DNA of 64,000 bases from Cavia porcellus (taxonomy: Eukaryota > Chordata > Mammalia > Rodentia > Caviidae), in assembly GCF_034190915.1 (NCBI RefSeq), contig NW_026947506.1:28736248-28800247 (forward strand). Reading direction: 5' to 3'. The stretch's first letter is position 1. Every line of letters begins with the position of its first letter. Positions 1-11,999 of the stretch are shown piece after piece. The notes beneath the pieces were generated by a model. It was not told where the DNA came from. It searched no databases and was given only the letters and a program-made list of their open reading frames with translations. Position numbers and translations under genes: made by a program.

Positions 1-30
1 CATCAGGAAACATCATCGGAGAAGAGAAAT

Positions 31-115
31 ACCTGGGTGTGGTGGTGCATACCTGTAGTCCCAGCACTCTGGGAGGCTGAGGCAGGAGGGTGACATTGAG
101 TTCTTCAAGATCCAA
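31..115 (+). mobile_element. B1-type SINE, 5' part
   Basis: Starts with a Pol III box A-like segment (GTGTGGTGGTGCATACCTGT) and continues with the GGGAGGCTGAGGCAGGAGG signature of 7SL-derived SINEs, then loses similarity. Confidence 0.75.
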
Positions 116-1679
116 GCACTTTGAAAAAGCCCTGCTCTGAACACAAGAAATTTTCAGGGGACATTTTCGATTTAAACCGTAACAAGGACAACATCCAAAT
201 CTAAATCATCGCACAAAAAGTAGAATCCTCCTTCTCCATCTTCTGCCAGACTTGTCTTTCTCATGCAGGTGCTGCTCCTCTGTTAGTGGCTTTTACTCTT
301 GTCCCCATCTGGCAGGCAGACGGGCGCTTCCCCTGGAGTCCCCTCCTGCATGACACCACACTGTTGCTCTTCTTCAGGCCCAAATTCTTTTCCACCAGGG
401 TGCTCACAGCTGGTTTCTGCAAATGCAATGTCTCCTCCATGCAGAGGCCTTTGCGGACAGGACCCAGGGGCGTCCCACTGTCTTGTTGATGGTTCTCAAG
501 AGAAAGTACTGTGTGTTTGTTTCTCATTCATGGTTTGTGTCCTCCATCAGCAAAGGGCGGTGGGACCCATCTGTCCTGCCTTGCTGCTCCTCCCTGTCTG
601 AGGAGCGGTACCTGGCTCTGCTGCATGTGCCATCCAGATGTGCTGATGGGCAGACAGATGAGGGGTGCACCGAGAATCCCACCTGTCACCTACACCGAAT
701 GCTCTGAGAGCCCAAGACCCCAAGTTTCCAGGAGGAAAGCTACCTCCACACAGCCCAGCTCTGGCAGGAACTCACTCAGAGGCTCAGGGACAGACACACT
801 TGTCAGCCAGTGCATAGGAATCACCCCTGGCCCAGTGAAGGTATAACTTCAGCTTTGAAAAACTAACCCTTGTGTTTTCTTAAGGAATTTCAGACCTAAG
901 ACTTGTGGCTTCTTTTAAGCAGAGCTGCCAATGTTTCAGAAGAGATCCTGTGAGAAGCGAGGAGGGAACTGGCATATTGGACACTCATCTCAGCAGTGGT
1001 ATGGACAAGAGAGACAAAGGGTGCTGCCCATGTGATGGGGAGGAGGTGGCAAAGGGAACAGCCGGGTATCCAGAGAATCTGGACATCACTGCACTGGGGC
1101 CTGGAAACCAGTGTCAGGACTGGACTGCTGGGACCATGGTGAGCGATAAGAGGTCCTCTGCAGTTCTTAAATCCTACAGGTCTTTCTTAGAAGTGCCTCA
1201 CACCTCTTCTCCTTCATTCTAAAGGCCCTCTTAGCAGGCCCCATTCCCGAGACGAGGTTCCAGGACCTGGTAGCTCACCCCCTTGGGCACGTCCCGCTCA
1301 GAGCCAACAGGAAGTCCCTCTGTTCTTCAAATGGGTTGGCTCTGCTTGCATCGTAGGGTCATCCTGGAACTGACCCTCCTGCCTCTCCATCCACACTCTG
1401 AGAACAAACAGAAGTGATAGATCAGGAACTCCTGCTTTGCAGTCTCCAGAGAAGCTCACCCAGCCCCTAGCCCTGTCTCCAGTCTGTTTCTGCTCCCCGC
1501 TTCTCATGCCCAGGGACTTCCGGTCCCACAGAGTCCCTATACACAGGGGCTTCTCCTGTGAGCCAGCCCATCTCAGCCAATAGCAACATAAATGATCCGC
1601 TAGCTTGTCCCAACTTCTTGGACCCAGTCACCTAAAGACTTCGGGGATTCAGTCTTAAGGCATTTTCCATCTTAAAGCA
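116..1679. other. Intergenic, no feature recognised
   Basis: Moderately GC-rich unique sequence. Several open frames of about 100 codons overlap one another on both strands, as expected by chance at this composition. No protein, RNA gene or repeat recognised. Confidence 0.5.
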
Positions 1680-2430
1680 TTTTATAAAGTATTTTCAACT
1701 GAGTCTTCACTGTTATGCCCCACATTTCTTTGTATCCATTCCGGATCCCTGCCTGACCCCTCCTCCTAGACCGCAAGATTCCTCCCCATCCGGAGGCACC
1801 TAGTTATCTGCAAGCACGCATCACTACACCCTCATGTCCACTTGTTAGAATTTTATGCAAATGCTATCTTCTTCCTTTACTGGCTCTAATTACAGCATGT
1901 CTCAACACTGCTCCTTTTTGTTGCCAAGTAGCGTCTCATGGTCCATGGATACCACGTCCCATTTATATGCTCACTAACTGGTATATATATGGCTTGTCTG
2001 CAGCCTTTAGTTATTAAAAATACAGCTGTTCCAAACCACCAGTACAAGTCTTTTGTGTGCTTGTGGGATGTACTTTTTTAAAATTGGTACTGAGGGTTGA
2101 ATTCACAGCCATGCGCTTGCAAGGCAAACGCTTATACCGCTGAGCTAAATCCTCAGCCCGTGATGTATTTTTTATTTGTCCACCTGCAAGTAGACTGCCT
2201 GGATCCTACGATAGGCATATGCTTGGCTTTTTATGAAACCACCAAGCAGTTTTCCAGTGTTTACTATTCACATTCCTGCTGGCCATATGGACTCGGTGTG
2301 GTCCATCTTGTTCATCTTGGCCATTGTAATATGAAGTGTCAGGGTTTCAGTGTGTTTTAATTAACACTTCCCTAATTACTAGTGATGTTGAGTATTTTGT
2401 GTGTGAATATGAGTGTGTGTGTTTATGTGT
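1680..2430 (-). mobile_element. L1 3' end, decayed
   Basis: The reverse strand matches the generic end of L1 ORF2/3'UTR: gaatggtattgc-like phrases and the segment around 2230-2400 (two-primer phrases about the ground state of cttttccagtg and gatgttgagtat). It is interrupted by an ID SINE at 2074-2159 and by an LTR at 2434-2774, after which L1-like sequence continues to about 2960. Confidence 0.6.
2074..2159 (-). mobile_element. ID-type SINE inside L1
   Basis: The reverse complement begins GGGCTGAGGATTTAGCTCAG and ends in the short A-rich tail of the tRNA-Ala-derived ID family. A short possible target duplication (gatgta) flanks it. Confidence 0.8.
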
Positions 2431-2433
2431 GTG

Positions 2434-2774
2434 TGTGCCGCGACCCAGTGCGGCTCCTGAAGTTCTTGGGGTTAAGCACTGAGAGAGCATGAGAAAAATA
2501 AAGAAAAGACAAAGCTGGGTGGAGCCCCTATCCTCCTGATGGGAGGAAAGGAACTGCTCACCCTCTCCAGCACCTTTATCTATAGACTGGGAAAGATGAT
2601 GTCAAGTCAGCCCCTCTGCCTAGCAACCCACCGCTCGGCAGGCCTGGGCCCCTGCCCTCTTGGTGCAGGCACAACTTGTTTACACAGCTTGTTTCGGTCT
2701 TTCTGTCTTTTCTGGGCTGGGCTTGTTTTAGCCCCACACATGTGATCAATCTCCAGCTTCAGCAGCTCCCTACA
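2434..2774 (-). mobile_element. Candidate ERV2-type solo LTR nested in L1
   Basis: On the minus strand the block starts TGTAGGGAGC and ends CGCGGCACA, giving TG..CA ends over 341 bases. It has a TATA-like CTATAGATAAAGG in the middle. The six bases tgtgtg lie at both borders (2428-2433 and 2775-2780), which fits a six-base target duplication, although this is GT-repeat context and may be chance. L1 sequence resumes on the far side. No internal viral sequence is present. Confidence 0.5.
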
Positions 2775-3188
2775 TGTGTGCATATTTTGTGTGCACGTCA
2801 TATTTGGTAATGCCTATTATAGTTTGCATGTTTAAAATATTTGCTTTGCTTTATTGTTGTCTTGGTTATATTACAGCGGAAATATATACACCACTAGATG
2901 CAGGAAGAAATATAATGCTTACTATGTCTGCCTCTGTGTTAGTTTACGTGCAATATTTCCTAGGTGTTCTCTAAGAGAGGCTGAATGAAAAGACACCCCA
3001 TTAGCAATGAGCGCTTCCGGCTCCCAGATACTGGTTTTTAAAGCTCACTGTCCAATAAAAGGAACTAGGACTCCTTGGAGCAATGGTTGACTCCAGAGCT
3101 GGGGCAGGAAAGGTATAAAAGAGCCTGAGATGGAGCACATAGACTAGGAAAATAGAGAAAAATGGAGATACATCAAAAAGACACAAGA

Positions 3189-3301
3189 GGGGCTGGGGAT
3201 TTAGCTCAGCGGCATAAGCACCTGCCTTGCAAGCGTGTGGTTGTGAGTTCGATCCCTGGTACCGGTAAAAATACAAAAAAAAAAAAAAAAAAAAAAAAAA
3301 A
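3189..3301 (+). mobile_element. ID-type SINE, full length with poly(A)
   Basis: Begins GGGGCTGGGGATTTAGCTCA and contains the box B-like GTTCGATCCCTGGTACC, followed by a long A tail. Target duplication aaaagacacaag is visible on both sides. Confidence 0.92.
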
Positions 3302-4799
3302 GACACAAGGATTACCCTAAAGGAACCCTCAACATCCAGAACTCAGTCCCATGTGTCGTGTTCTTCCTCAAATAGACCAGGCCATGATGGGTGCCTTGTC
3401 CTCAGGCAGACGGGTGACACCCCTCTGGACACCCTTTCTCCAAGGCCATTCTGAAGATACTCAGCCCTGAAGGCCCCTCCCCAGTCACTCATGCAAAAGG
3501 AGATGTTATTTTTTCTTCTTCTTTAAGAAAGAACATAGTACAGCTCTCTCTGCGTTCCCCACTCTGACCAGTAACTCCTCATAGCTCAGCCAGTAGTGGG
3601 AACAGCTCAATCTTTCTTTCAGGACGGGTGGTCTTTGGCAGTCCTCCATGGCTGGGAATGGCTTGGGAAGGGAGGTGTGCGTGGCCCCCCAAGGCAGAGT
3701 GTGCTGGTGGTTATTCAACAGTCAGTTATGGAGGAGAAATGAGTCTTGATTCACGGTGTTCGCCAATAGCAGAGGTGTAAATACTCCCACTGTGGCAGAT
3801 GTGAAGCCCCCTGAGACGGCATTACCAGAGGGGGCCTGGAGAGAGATGAGCCCATTGTCCCACCACTGCTGCCTTGGGTGGGCTCTTAAAGACCCTCCCA
3901 TCCCTCTAGACGACCACAACCCCTCCTGTGCATGATCAGACTGTGTGTGGAGGGGTCCACACCACCCATTCTCCAGGGCCACAAGGCTCTAGGGGACCTT
4001 GGGCTCAGCTGACCTCATACTTGCTGCCTGTGGCCCCTGCCTTGTGGGGGTGCACAAGAAGAAAACACCCCTTCTGCCGTCCTGCAAACAAGGCCTTCCA
4101 TGTGAGTCATGGTGTGTGACAGGCCGATGCCACGGGTGGTAGAAGGATTTGCTGATAGCCAAGGAATACAGAAACGGAAACAGTTCACTGATGCATTGTA
4201 AGAGAGCAGTCAGGGAGGCCAGGCCAGCACCGTGCCGTCAGGAAAAAGGCTGAAACTCTTCCATTTGATTTTAACCAGAGAAGGCAGACTGGAAACATCA
4301 CCACCAGCACACTTTCCTCAGGTCATGGTGGCTCTGCTGTCACCTATCTTGGCTCTAGGCACATCCAGACATTGTCTGAAGGCTGAGTAATGCTTTTGTT
4401 TGGCAGGGTCTGGTGCCCTTGTTGTAACTAGAATAGTTCTTCTGGGTAAAATTAATTGACAAGTGTTTAACGATGGACTAGTGTTAGTAATTGAGGGGAT
4501 CAGAATGAAACACATATGGTTTACTTGAAAGGGATATTTGACTTCTATTGGAATAGAAACTAAAATAGGGCGGTGGTCAGGTCATTAGGGCTGCATGCGT
4601 AGTTTTCATGCATAACCCCTCAAGGTGGAAAGTTAAGGTTCTGCACGGACTCTTTCCCCAGCTGCTGTGTGGCCTTTAAAGGAACACTGGGAAAGTTAAC
4701 CATGGGTCCTCACACAGCCCACATACTATCCTGGTTCACATCTCTGCCCTACTGGCCTCACATTTAACTAAAGGAATTTATAAAGTTATCTTAGGTCTG

Positions 4800-4920
4800 C
4801 AGTACTGACACGAGTGCAATTCTATTGACTCAGATTTTTCTCTCTTTTCAAACCTTAGTGTTTTGATCTGTAAAATGGGTTATCACTAGAAGTACATAAG
4901 GTAGGTAAGATGCAGCCTCC
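4800..4920 (-). mobile_element. Ancient MIR fragment
   Basis: Contains a GATCTGTAAAATGGG-type core followed by a short AGGTAGGTA-like stretch, as in MIR elements read on the opposite strand. Divergent. Confidence 0.4.
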
Positions 4921-5900
4921 ATAATAGATGGCCTCCCTTAGCTCTGGTCCTCTGCTTTCTCTTCCCTGGACTTAGAGGACCCAATGTAACCTGCTTTTGT
5001 TGTGAAAGACAGATGATGGTGAATCTAATCTGAGAGGCCTTTCTGTTTCTTGCAGGAAGTGTCGGAGAGACTTGAGATGGGCCCACTGGAAGTGGGAAGC
5101 TTTTCCTTGCTGACACTCAAAGGTCAGGAGAAGGCTGGGCTGCTTGTCCCTCTGAGCTGTGCCCAATACGAGGCTCAGACCCCAAATGTCGTCACTCTTT
5201 CTGCCAGCAGCACTATGATCCCTGGTGTGAGCAACGGCTACTGCATATGCAGACATGCAGGACCCTCCTAGGTTCCCTGAGGTAGCTCTGAGTCCCACCC
5301 ACAGGGCAGAGAGGGAGACTGAGGCTCAGTCCAGCCTCACTTCAAGCTGGCAAACCAGGACACCTGAGCCTTCTGAGCTCCATGTCCCCATCCCTCTTTC
5401 TGTGATGCACATGCCCACTAGAACCCTCCCTGCCCCTTCGTACTGACCAAGGACCGTCCCTACTTACCACAGTCCCACTCAACAGTTCCACAACTGGGTG
5501 GTGCTGCAAAAACCATATGCATTCAATAAAAACCATAATGCAGCTTGAATTGTGATCATTGTTTCTGCAGCTAGTAGGATACATATGGCAAGATGTTGAC
5601 TCAAGCCATGAGGACCACAGAATCCCGTCACCAGGACATCAAGGGGGACAATGACTCCATGTTCCTGAGCTGGGTATTCAGCAGGTTTGTGTATTAAATG
5701 CACTTGCGATGGTGGTTTTTTGGGACTGAATGCCACTGTAAGTCCAAGAGTAACTGTATTTTATTGTGCGTGTCCTAGGATTTTTTTCTAGATGTTTCCG
5801 GGATCATCCATCCTGTTTTTCAAATTCATCTGCAGCCCAAAGGGTGATGCACATTCTATAGGTGAGGGAAGGGTCACAAGGAGAATCAGGGGTTGGCCCT

Positions 5901-5922
5901 CCCCCCCCCCCCCCCCCCCCCC
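5901..5922. repeat. Poly(C) run of 22
   Basis: Twenty-two uninterrupted C residues, preceded by CCT and followed by GCCTCCTC. Long poly(C) tracts are rare in mammals and error-prone in sequencing, so the true length may differ. Confidence 0.9.
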
Positions 5923-7913
5923 GCCTCCTCAGCTGCCTCCCACTGGATTCACTGGATTCTCCCGTGTGCCTCAAACCAGGGACTAGCACCCCAGGGACTC
6001 AGCTCAGTTGCCTGCTAGGGGCAAACCCATCACAGCTTGGCAGTCCCTGCTGCCCAGCAGAGGAGATTGGCTGTGGGGCCAAGGTCCATTTTCAAACAGC
6101 GCTGGTGTCTGCTTTGTGGCTTGCAGACAGGGAGGGAGAAACCAAAGCACCCAGCTCTGGGGCTACTGGTTGAGGCAAGAAGGAAACTGCTCTCAGCAGG
6201 AATTGTTAGGGAACTGATAACAATCTGTCGCCAAGGTAACTATTCTTCCCAGAAGGTCAAACTGAGAAACTACTCTGATAGTCAATAGTGAGGTAATTGT
6301 GAACCCACTGGTCTTCTGGCCTCCAGTCAAGGAGCACAGCCAAAAGCCCATGCATACTTTTTCTTTGCTTGCAATTTTCTGAGGAGTCCAGGCATGGGAA
6401 CCTCGTCTGCTCCCCAGGCCAGGACCTGACAGTCAGAGGGAGCAGCAGGATTTGTCAGCTTGCCTGGGAAAGAAGAGAGGTCCTTTGTGGAGGGACTGGA
6501 GACGGCCCCGGGCCAGCCTCCTTCACCCAGTGCACCCACGACCTGTCAGCTCTTTTAAGGGCTGGGAAAGTCAGGCTTTTTGTCGCCTCGCCTATGCCCT
6601 GAGGGAGTTGGATCCCTGGTCGCCAGCCCAGGATTTACAGAGAGAGGAGCTCAGAAGGATGGGAAACATCAGCCCTTTCACAGATAGAGAATCAGGGGCT
6701 TTCAGAGAAATGGGATGCTGACTGATCTGCGCCCCACTGATGGGGAATGGAGCCGGCTGGAGTCGCAGGGCCCTGGGCCAGGGCTCTTGCTGCCCAGGGG
6801 TAGACAGTCCCAAAGAATTGGGTCTCCAGCCTGGCACCTGCAGCCAGCCCTGGAGCAGCCCCATCATGCAGGTTGGTCCCCTTCATATAGGAGAAATACA
6901 AAGTCTGAACCTGTTAGGTGTCAAATGTGCTGAGCTTGTTCTACAACATCAAGGAATGAAATTGCAAACCAAAGGAATTTAGGAGAGTTTTAATGGAAAT
7001 AAGGAGAGGAAAAATAGCTCCTAGATTTCCAACAAGGCCCCTTGTCAGGGGTAATTTAGACAGCAAAGTCACAGTGTTGGTACAACGTGGGCCAAACTAC
7101 AATCACCCTCTGGGGTTAGAGGTTTAGATGCTTAGCTTATATTGGCCCAATAGGGAAACAATCATGTAACAAGGGATACAGAGAGAACAAAGGCATTTTG
7201 GGGAAGGGGTGGGTCGGGATGCTCTGATCAGCCCCCTGGGAGAGTGATGCCTATCTGGACTCACTCACTGGACCAGGTGGTGCTAATTACACTACAATTC
7301 TAAGCTATGGCTTATCTTAATAATCCACCTCCTTTATTTTTGTGCTGATTTCTTGAGAGCCCAGCGCCTCTCTGACCATGTATGAATTTCTATCTCACTT
7401 AGCTGCCTGTAATACTCTGAGTGGCACTGCCATGGCCTGACACTGCCACCTCTCAGTGGAAGGCCAGATCCATCTTTGAACTTGATGTCCGCTAACATCC
7501 CATCCATAGGAGTAGTGAGTGGATGGTCCAGATTGATCTTGTTCCTCTGACTCCCATGGGACTTTTTCGACAAGAGTCTTGTCCAGCCTGCCCTTTGATC
7601 TCCACATGAGCCCAGCAAGGGCCAAGGCTGTATCTTCTTGTGCAGACGCCTGAGGTCACGCCAGTATTTTCCCGGCTTTCATTTTATAGATGCATGATAC
7701 TAAAAAATTTGAAAACTAAACCCAAGAACACTAAGAAGAGCTGTGCAGACTACTGAATTTTACTCAGGTGAATAGATAGATTTTTCCATCCACGGAAATT
7801 TGCGTGTCTGTGTCTAGTATAATAACCAACTCAATCTCCTGGAGAAGAGAAGGGCATTTCCCCCCTCCCTTTCCTCTGCCCATTCACTGTCTCTGAGTAG
7901 GCTTCAGGAGGTT

Positions 7914-8045
7914 TTGTTTTTGAGACAGGGTCTCACTATGTAATTTAGATTGGCCTCAAACTCACTGTGTAGTCTTGGCTGGCCTTGAATTTGCAGCAAT
8001 CCTCCTGCCTCAGCCTTCTGAGTGCTGGGATTACACCACACCTAG
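7914..8045 (-). mobile_element. B1-type SINE
   Basis: Plus strand shows the antisense B1 signature: GAGACAGGGTCTCACTATGT, CTCCTGCCTCAGCCT and GTGCTGGGATTACA. Near full length and moderately diverged. Confidence 0.88.
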
Positions 8046-8894
8046 CTAGGAGGTGAATTTATTTACACCTGGCTGATGTCCCAGTGGTGGGGCAGACAGG
8101 GAACATCTATGCTTTTAATTATAGGCTAGAAGACCCACCTGAGCCTCCAGGGTGATGCTGAGGGCCACACTACCACGTAGATCCTCCAGAAAGTGGGCAG
8201 ATGGGTGGCCTGGTTCCAGCTCTGCTCCCCTGCCCCTTTCTCCATGTGTCAGATCCCACCTCTTCTAAAACATTCCGCAGCTTGGCTGCAGGGCTCCTCT
8301 AGCAGGGATGGCGGGGACAGATGTCTGCAGCTCCTGAGCAACAGTGCAGGCAGAGCTGTGAGGAAAGAGCGGACTTTCTTGTCGTTACCACAGATGGCTT
8401 CCACATCCCAGTGTGGTTGTTGAGGGAAGAGTAACAGACTTCCTGCTCCTTGTCACTTTGTCTTGTGGCACAGGAAAGATGCTAAGTGGGATTAGACGTG
8501 CCCTCATGTTCACTGCACTTGTGGGGAAGCCTAGTGGCTTCCATAGACCCACGGTCTGGACATGGTCAGGGAACTTTGGAGGAGAGATGTTTCTGTGTCA
8601 GGCTGGAGACAGGAATGGTGTGGACTCCAAATCAGATGAGACCAGGTCATATCCCTGCTAAGGTCACTCGCCAGTGGGGGATCACACATGGGCACCTTGC
8701 ACTTCACCTTTGAGTTCATTTCTCTCATCAGAAACAACAACCCTACCTGTGATAGTGCTTCTTCAGGAGAGGACCCTTTTCTCAGATGCTGCTGATCCTG
8801 GAAGAGGTGAGGTGGGCTTTGATCTGTGTTTATACACTGGAAAGGACTTGTGAGAAAGGACTTCTCACTCTGTGTGAAGGAGATAACAGTTGAC

Positions 8895-9250
8895 TGTATT
8901 GGTCAGTGTTCCTGTCACTCAACAGAACACCTGACACCCACACTTTAAAGAAGACATTAAATTTGGCTCATGGTTTTGGATGATTCAGTCCATGGTCAGC
9001 TGGCGTCCAGGCAGGAGCAGCATAGTGGGAAGGCATAATGAAGTAAAGCCACTTGGTTCACAGTGGCCAGGAAGCAGAGCACAGGGGCAGGAGTCCAGCA
9101 AGATCTGCCGTCCAAAAGCACATCCCAGTGACCACTCCTAGCAGCAGCCAGCTATGAACATTAGTGCATTAATTCACTAGTTTAGCCCCCCAGTGCCACC
9201 CAGCCACCTCTGCAGGAATCTTTATCCATTCAAGTTGAATATTAAGATTA
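8895..9250. mobile_element. Medium-reiterated interspersed repeat, family not identified
   Basis: The stretch has phrases I associate with an abundant interspersed repeat: a caacagaacacctgacac-like start, ggctcatggttttgg, agtccatggtcagctggc, ggccaggaagcagagcaca. I cannot name the family or orientation securely. Confidence 0.35.
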
Positions 9251-9257
9251 ATACCAC

Positions 9258-9420
9258 ATTGCTGGGCACAGTGGGACATGCCTGTAATCTAAGCATTTCA
9301 GGAGACTGAGGTAGGAGGATCACTGCAAATCTGAGGCCAGTCTGGGCTGTATGTTACATGCACGACCAACCTGAACTATATTGTGAGAGTGTGTCTTGGA
9401 AACAAAAACGAACAAATAAA
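9258..9420 (+). mobile_element. B1-type SINE with A-rich tail
   Basis: Begins GCTGGGCACAGTGGGACATG, continues with GGAGACTGAGGTAGGAGGATC and ends in an A-rich tail with aaacaaaaacgaac. Confidence 0.8.
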
Positions 9421-9570
9421 AGAAAAGGATAACAAACAACATCCTGGACAGGGGCAGGAGGAAGGGGAAAGGAGGCCGGAACTGGGAGGAGTTCAGAGGG
9501 AGCCTAGAGAGTGAGGTACTCGGAGGCCTCTGCTGTCTGCTGGAAACCAGACGGGAGAGAATTTGCTAAG

Positions 9571-10148
9571 GTGTGAGGGCCTATGATTGTGTTTCCTATA
9601 TTATACACTAACAAAAAGAGCTTTGTTATGTTTGTGTTATTTTTTGCCAGTGCCCAAGTTATATGACCAAATTACTTGTTAATTCCCTTTGCAAACACAA
9701 TTATTTTCTACAACCAGACACCCAGGGCCACCGACCACATTGTTAATAGCTGTAGCGCCTCGTCATACTGTTCTGTATGCGCCATATTCCTGGGTGACCT
9801 GATTAATATGTTAACCATTGCTACCCTCTGCAAAGGACAGATGTTATCTAGAATTAAGTGGTAAAATTAGTTGACAAAGGATTGTAAATTCCCGCGAGAC
9901 CTCTCTGTCCTCTGCAAAGGGAAACAAAAGTCTTCTACATTCCTTAGCAGATCAAGATTTTCTCATTTCCTGATCCACACCCATAAACTCCTTTACTTTG
10001 TAAATTGGACTTTCTACAAAATGTGAAAAGTTTTAAGCGAGTTACACAGCTTTGGGAACTCCAACTGCACTGTATTCCTAGTACCAGGTTAAATAAAACA
10101 GCACTGCTTTTTCTTCAAAAACATTTCTTGTCCCATTTTTGGACACCA
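9571..10148 (+). mobile_element. ERV1 (gammaretrovirus-like) LTR, 5' LTR of a truncated provirus
   Basis: The block ends in ACACCA and is followed at once by a degenerate primer-binding site of the tRNA-Pro type (TTTTAGGGGGCTCG..., near 10149-10172), the arrangement of gammaretroviral proviruses. A polyadenylation hexamer AATAAA lies at 10092-10097, about 50 bases before the LTR end, as expected for R/U5. The left border is uncertain: 9571 and 9623 both begin TG. No gag, pol or env reading frame follows, so the internal part is deleted or decayed. Confidence 0.6.
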
Positions 10149-10172
10149 TTTTAGGGGGCTCGTTTTTGGGCT
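10149..10172 (+). other. Degenerate tRNA-Pro-type primer-binding site of the ERV1 copy
   Basis: Directly adjoins the LTR end. It resembles the TTTGGGGGCTCG spacing known from murine leukaemia-type proviruses but carries substitutions in its second half. It is a relic. Confidence 0.5.
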
Positions 10173-11154
10173 ACAAAATCCTATTAATAGGCCTTAAAAG
10201 ATGCAACCAAAAGTTAGAATTAGGCTTGAACCAGGTTTCCATTACTCTGCACTGTGTGTTTTTAAATGTGCCAGTGCACCCCTGCTGGGCTACTCACATC
10301 TTTTAAGACAGACACCCGTGGGCTGGACAGGCCGCCTGACACTGGTGACGGGGACACTTTACACTTGTGTCACCTGGGCCACCATCACCGTGGTGCTGTA
10401 ACAGATGAGTTTGGAGGTCTTGCTGTAACCCCCGGAAGCTGTGTGCCTCATACCAGTGGCAGCCCAGTTAAGTTCATCTACACAGGGACAGTCTCTCTCC
10501 GTGAGCCCGTCTCAGACGGGGCTGGGAAGCTGCAGCAAGTGTGTGGAGTCCTAGACCATGGGGCAGCCATAAAGAGAAGATCAAAGGGCGAGGGAAAAGC
10601 GAGGGGGCGGGAGACAGGACAAAGAAGCCTTGTTGTAGGCGGGTTTTGCTGAGCTTGGTTGCTTCAAACTTGCAGCAGCTCGCTGGAGGAGGCTTCCTCT
10701 GATTTGCAGTCAGTGAGGACAGGGGTGTCCGGGCTGTAGCACTATTGCTGTCATTCTGCCGGCCTGGCCCTAAGGCCTGGGCAGCTCTGGAAGCTGTGGG
10801 AGAAATGCCCCAGGATTCTGCAGGCTCCCTGCTGGCTAAACCTCTCCTGGGTCTCTGGAGCTTGGTCCTTCCAGCCGGGCCCAGGGAACAGATAAGCCTC
10901 CCATGTTCCCCCCTTGACACCAGGGAAAACAGAAAGGAGAAAAAAACGCCTCTTCTACAGCCAGCCGGTCAGCAGAGCCAGAGGGGGAGATCAACTCACT
11001 AGTTTTTGCTAGAAAGCTGGAAAACACCTTCTGAGGATATTAAAGGCAACCAGACACGACCGCGAGACATAATTAGAGAGGAAGATTTTCTGGGGAATCA
11101 AGGAAAGAAACAAGTGTTCTCTGATTGTCATTGTTAAATTTGAGAAAACTTGTT

Positions 11155-11322
11155 TTGTTTTGGTTTGCTTTGGTTTGGTTTGGAGACAGGGTCTAGCTAT
11201 GTAGTTCAAGCTAAACTTGAACTTACCATAAAGCCCAGGCTGGCCTCACATTAGTAGCAATCCTCTTGCCTCAGCTTCCCAAGTGCTGGGATTACAGGTG
11301 TGCATCACTGTACCATACAGAG
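11155..11322 (-). mobile_element. B1-type SINE
   Basis: Antisense B1: a GGTTTGGTTTGGAGACAGGG stretch, GCCCAGGCTGGCCTCA, CTCTTGCCTCAGCTTCCCAA and GTGCTGGGATTACAGG. It carries a T-rich tail at the left. Confidence 0.85.
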
Positions 11323-11484
11323 AAAGATATTTTTGATTTTTTTATTGTTATCTAATATTAAAGCCACTCCTCCTCATTGGTAACCGTACATACCTATGGT
11401 CTGAGTAGTTCTGTGCCCACAGTAAGGGGACAGAAGCCCCTGGGAGTGATCATTATTGAAAGGGTTTTGGCCCAGACAGGACAC

Positions 11485-11800
11485 TGTAGCCAGGAAAGCC
11501 ACAACCGGAAGCAGGAAGCCCCATCTCCCCTGCCCCTAGGAAGCTACCTGTGACGCCATCTTCCCGGCCCTGAAAATTTATACATGGTGCCAAACCTAGG
11601 ACCAATGGGCTACCTGTGCATCCCTAATACCCGCCTTAGGTTCCACCCCAAACCGAGGCTATTTACATGCCCCCACGCCACGTGTCCGCCAGAGAGATCG
11701 CCGGACAACAGCCGTGGGGGTGCTGGTCATCTCTCTCTGTGTTCTCAGAATAAAGGCCGCTTTTTATTTTATATTTCTCATCTTTTGGAAATATTTTTCA
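11485..11800 (+). mobile_element. LTR-like block
   Basis: Unique-looking GC-rich sequence with a CCAAT box (accaatgggc), an AATTTATAC-like TATA region and AATAAA at about 11750, followed by a T-rich stretch. A 16-base direct repeat of ttcatcttttggaaat occurs near 11777-11812. The order fits U3-R-U5, but the borders and family are unknown. Confidence 0.35.
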
Positions 11801-11999
11801 TCTTTTGGAAATAATCCTAGCATTATAAATGCCCTAGAGTCTCCTTATGGCAAAGATTCCAAAGTTCTTAGCAGGGACCCCCTCCCCTCCCAACAGGAAT
11901 AACTTGAGGGGACCATGACTGACACAAACTTGATGTCATGGATGCATAGTTCTCTAGAAAAGATTTTTAAAAATTGTGATTGAAGTTATTTTACATTTT

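Larger units (their letters stand above)
3310..7910. other. Intergenic, mostly unassigned
   Basis: Apart from the MIR piece near 4.8 kb and the poly(C) run, I see no recognisable gene or repeat. Frames are short, overlapping and without known motifs. Confidence 0.5.
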
